NCBI GenBank assembly: GCA_964636665.1
Contig: CAZWVT010000077.1
Coordinates: 1-6,947, forward strand
DNA: 6,947 bases
Direction: 5' to 3'
DNA from: JAAYLC01 sp964636665
Lineage (GTDB): Bacteria; Bacteroidota; Bacteroidia; Flavobacteriales; Flavobacteriaceae
The translations under genes and the position numbers were made by a program. Below are positions 6,374-6,947 of this stretch, piece after piece. Numbering within the stretch: the first letter of the stretch is position 1; each line of letters begins with the position of its first letter. A model generated the notes under the pieces. It saw only the letters and a list, made by a program, of their open reading frames with translations. It had not been told where the DNA came from and did no database searches.

Positions 6374-6557
6374 ATGACTACAAAAAAAACATTCTGATGA
6401 CTTAGGAGAAAACAAGCTCATCAACCAAGCAAAACGGGAAGTTCCCGGGTTTTCCGAACTTCTATATCGCCTTGAACGCACTGTATCTGTTCTGGGCAGG
6501 AGTCAAAGTACCTTCAACAATTATTCGCGCCACATTGCGTCTATCTCGCTTTACTGA
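6374..6557 (+). pseudogene. Tyrosine recombinase/integrase N-terminal remnant, frameshifted and truncated
   Basis: ATG 6374 begins MTTKK and then enters an A8 tract (6382-6389). In the reading frame as written it stops at TGA 6395-6397. Removing one A restores a frame that runs 55 more residues from His at 6390 to TGA 6555-6557, including REVPGFSELLYRLERTVSVL and GRSQSTFNNYSRHIASISLY. This is the N-terminal SAM-like core-binding part I associate with tyrosine recombinases of Bacteroidota mobile elements, some of which accompany IS91-type transposases. The catalytic domain with the R-H-x-x-R-Y residues is missing; the homology appears to end abruptly at the TGA. G+C here is about 47-48% (29/60 and 28/60 in two counted lines) against about 37% in the preceding gene, supporting foreign origin. 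The A8 slip could also be a sequencing error, but the truncation would still make it non-functional. Which recombinase subfamily it belongs to is recalled, not searched. Confidence 0.68.
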
Positions 6558-6824
6558 AACGGGCAAAGACAGAGGACTCACAAAAGACGAAACTTAAAGG
6601 TTGGGCTATCGGAAAAGACGTACAGGCGTATTTTTCAAACCGCCTTGTGGTGCTGCATTTTCACGGTGTGGTATTGAGCGACAAGGTCAAAGCAAGTTCA
6701 TACTCATTTGTAGGAGTAGTGATTGTATGGTATGAATACAAGAGTTGAACGCAAGTGAACCCTTATAGACGTGTCGAATTAAGCGAAGCGAATCACGAAC
6801 ACCATAAAAAACAAACAACTCGTG

Positions 6825-6842
6825 AGTAAAATAACATTTACT
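6825..6842. repeat. Inverted repeat AGTAAA/TTTACT
   Basis: AGTAAA (6825-6830) and TTTACT (6837-6842) are perfect 6-bp arms around ATAACA. It is the first of three inverted repeats crowded into less than 90 bp near the window end. Confidence 0.45.
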
Positions 6843-6856
6843 GTGTCAAAATCGAG

Positions 6857-6871
6857 GGGGCGGGCGACCCC
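6857..6871. repeat. GGGG/CCCC stem
   Basis: GGGG (6857-6860) can pair with CCCC (6868-6871); alternatively CGGG (6861-6864) pairs with CCCG (6869-6872) around CGAC. It is the most G+C-rich spot in the window, within 6856-6872. The two foldings are mutually exclusive. Confidence 0.4.
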
Positions 6872-6881
6872 GAGAGATAGA

Positions 6882-6911
6882 GTGTAGCGATTACCTGTTT
6901 ATTGGCTACAC
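6882..6911. repeat. Perfect 7-bp inverted repeat around a 16-nt spacer
   Basis: GTGTAGC (6882-6888) and GCTACAC (6905-6911) are exact reverse complements separated by GATTACCTGTTTATTG. Arms and spacing of this size are seen in relaxase or recombinase binding sites, but also arise by chance; no adjacent gene in the window identifies the partner. Confidence 0.5.
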
Positions 6912-6947
6912 GGCACACGGCATTAAGAGGGCAAGACCTGTATTCGG

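Larger units (their letters stand above)
6558..6947. other. G+C-rich mobile-element margin without a convincing gene
   Basis: About 390 bp with higher G+C than the housekeeping part (33/60 at 6841-6900). On the plus strand one frame is open from 6476 to TGA 6746-6748 (90 codons) but has no ATG; its later part includes KLKGWAIGKDVQAYF and reads like coding sequence, possibly a gene fragment I cannot name. On the minus strand a frame is open from the right edge to TAA at 6838-6840 (35 codons, ending SPAPSILTQ) and could be the tail of a gene lying beyond the window. After 6750 the plus strand holds only stop-rich sequence and a cluster of inverted repeats. The likely reading is the end of an integrated or decayed conjugative or insertion element. 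Confidence 0.45.

Noticed and set aside
6558..6947. tRNA gene as integration site, or a CRISPR array
   Set aside because: No cloverleaf with a TTC-type T-arm motif and no regularly spaced direct repeats could be found.

Overview
The window looks like a chromosomal segment of a Bacteroidota bacterium, most likely a flavobacterium. The evidence is the AT-rich coding sequence, the lack of clear Shine-Dalgarno sequences, -7 elements resembling the Bacteroidota TAnnTTTG consensus (4982-4989, and one mismatch at 3103-3110), several small lipoproteins, and the style of the TrmH, sirtuin and DUF2383 proteins. Most of it is ordinary housekeeping sequence. Both edges touch accessory DNA.

Left edge (1-201): the last 66 codons of a HipA-like serine/threonine kinase, the toxin of a HipBA-type toxin-antitoxin system, running off the window. 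It converges on a block of four minus-strand genes (3029 down to 297). In transcription order these are a sirtuin-type NAD-dependent deacylase, a DUF2383/PA2169-family four-helix-bundle protein, a small lipoprotein of unknown function, and an M28 zinc metallopeptidase lipoprotein. Gaps of 113, 66 and 45 nt make partial co-transcription possible but do not prove it.

Middle (3128-4368): a plus-strand pair diverges from the sirtuin. It is a TrmH-type tRNA 2'-O-methyltransferase, whose start I move to GTG 3128, and, 5 nt later, an RdgB/HAM1 non-canonical purine NTP pyrophosphatase. The pair is almost certainly co-transcribed. RdgB ends one base before the stop of a minus-strand hypothetical lipoprotein (4370-4903, start moved inward). 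That lipoprotein diverges from a stand-alone NifS/IscS-like cysteine desulfurase (5041-6189) with all expected PLP and sulfur-transfer residues.

Right edge (6190-6947): after a very AT-rich spacer the base composition jumps from roughly 20-37% G+C to about 45-55% (hand-counted 60-base lines). Here lies a 5' remnant of a tyrosine recombinase of the kind found in Bacteroidota mobile elements. It is frameshifted in an A8 tract and truncated after about 60 codons. It is preceded by a perfect 9-bp-arm hairpin and followed by about 390 bp with no convincing gene but three compact inverted repeats near the window end. I read this as the scarred margin of an integrated mobile element. No complete novel system is visible. 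The right margin, and a sirtuin lacking the zinc-binding cysteines, are the items most worth a second look.
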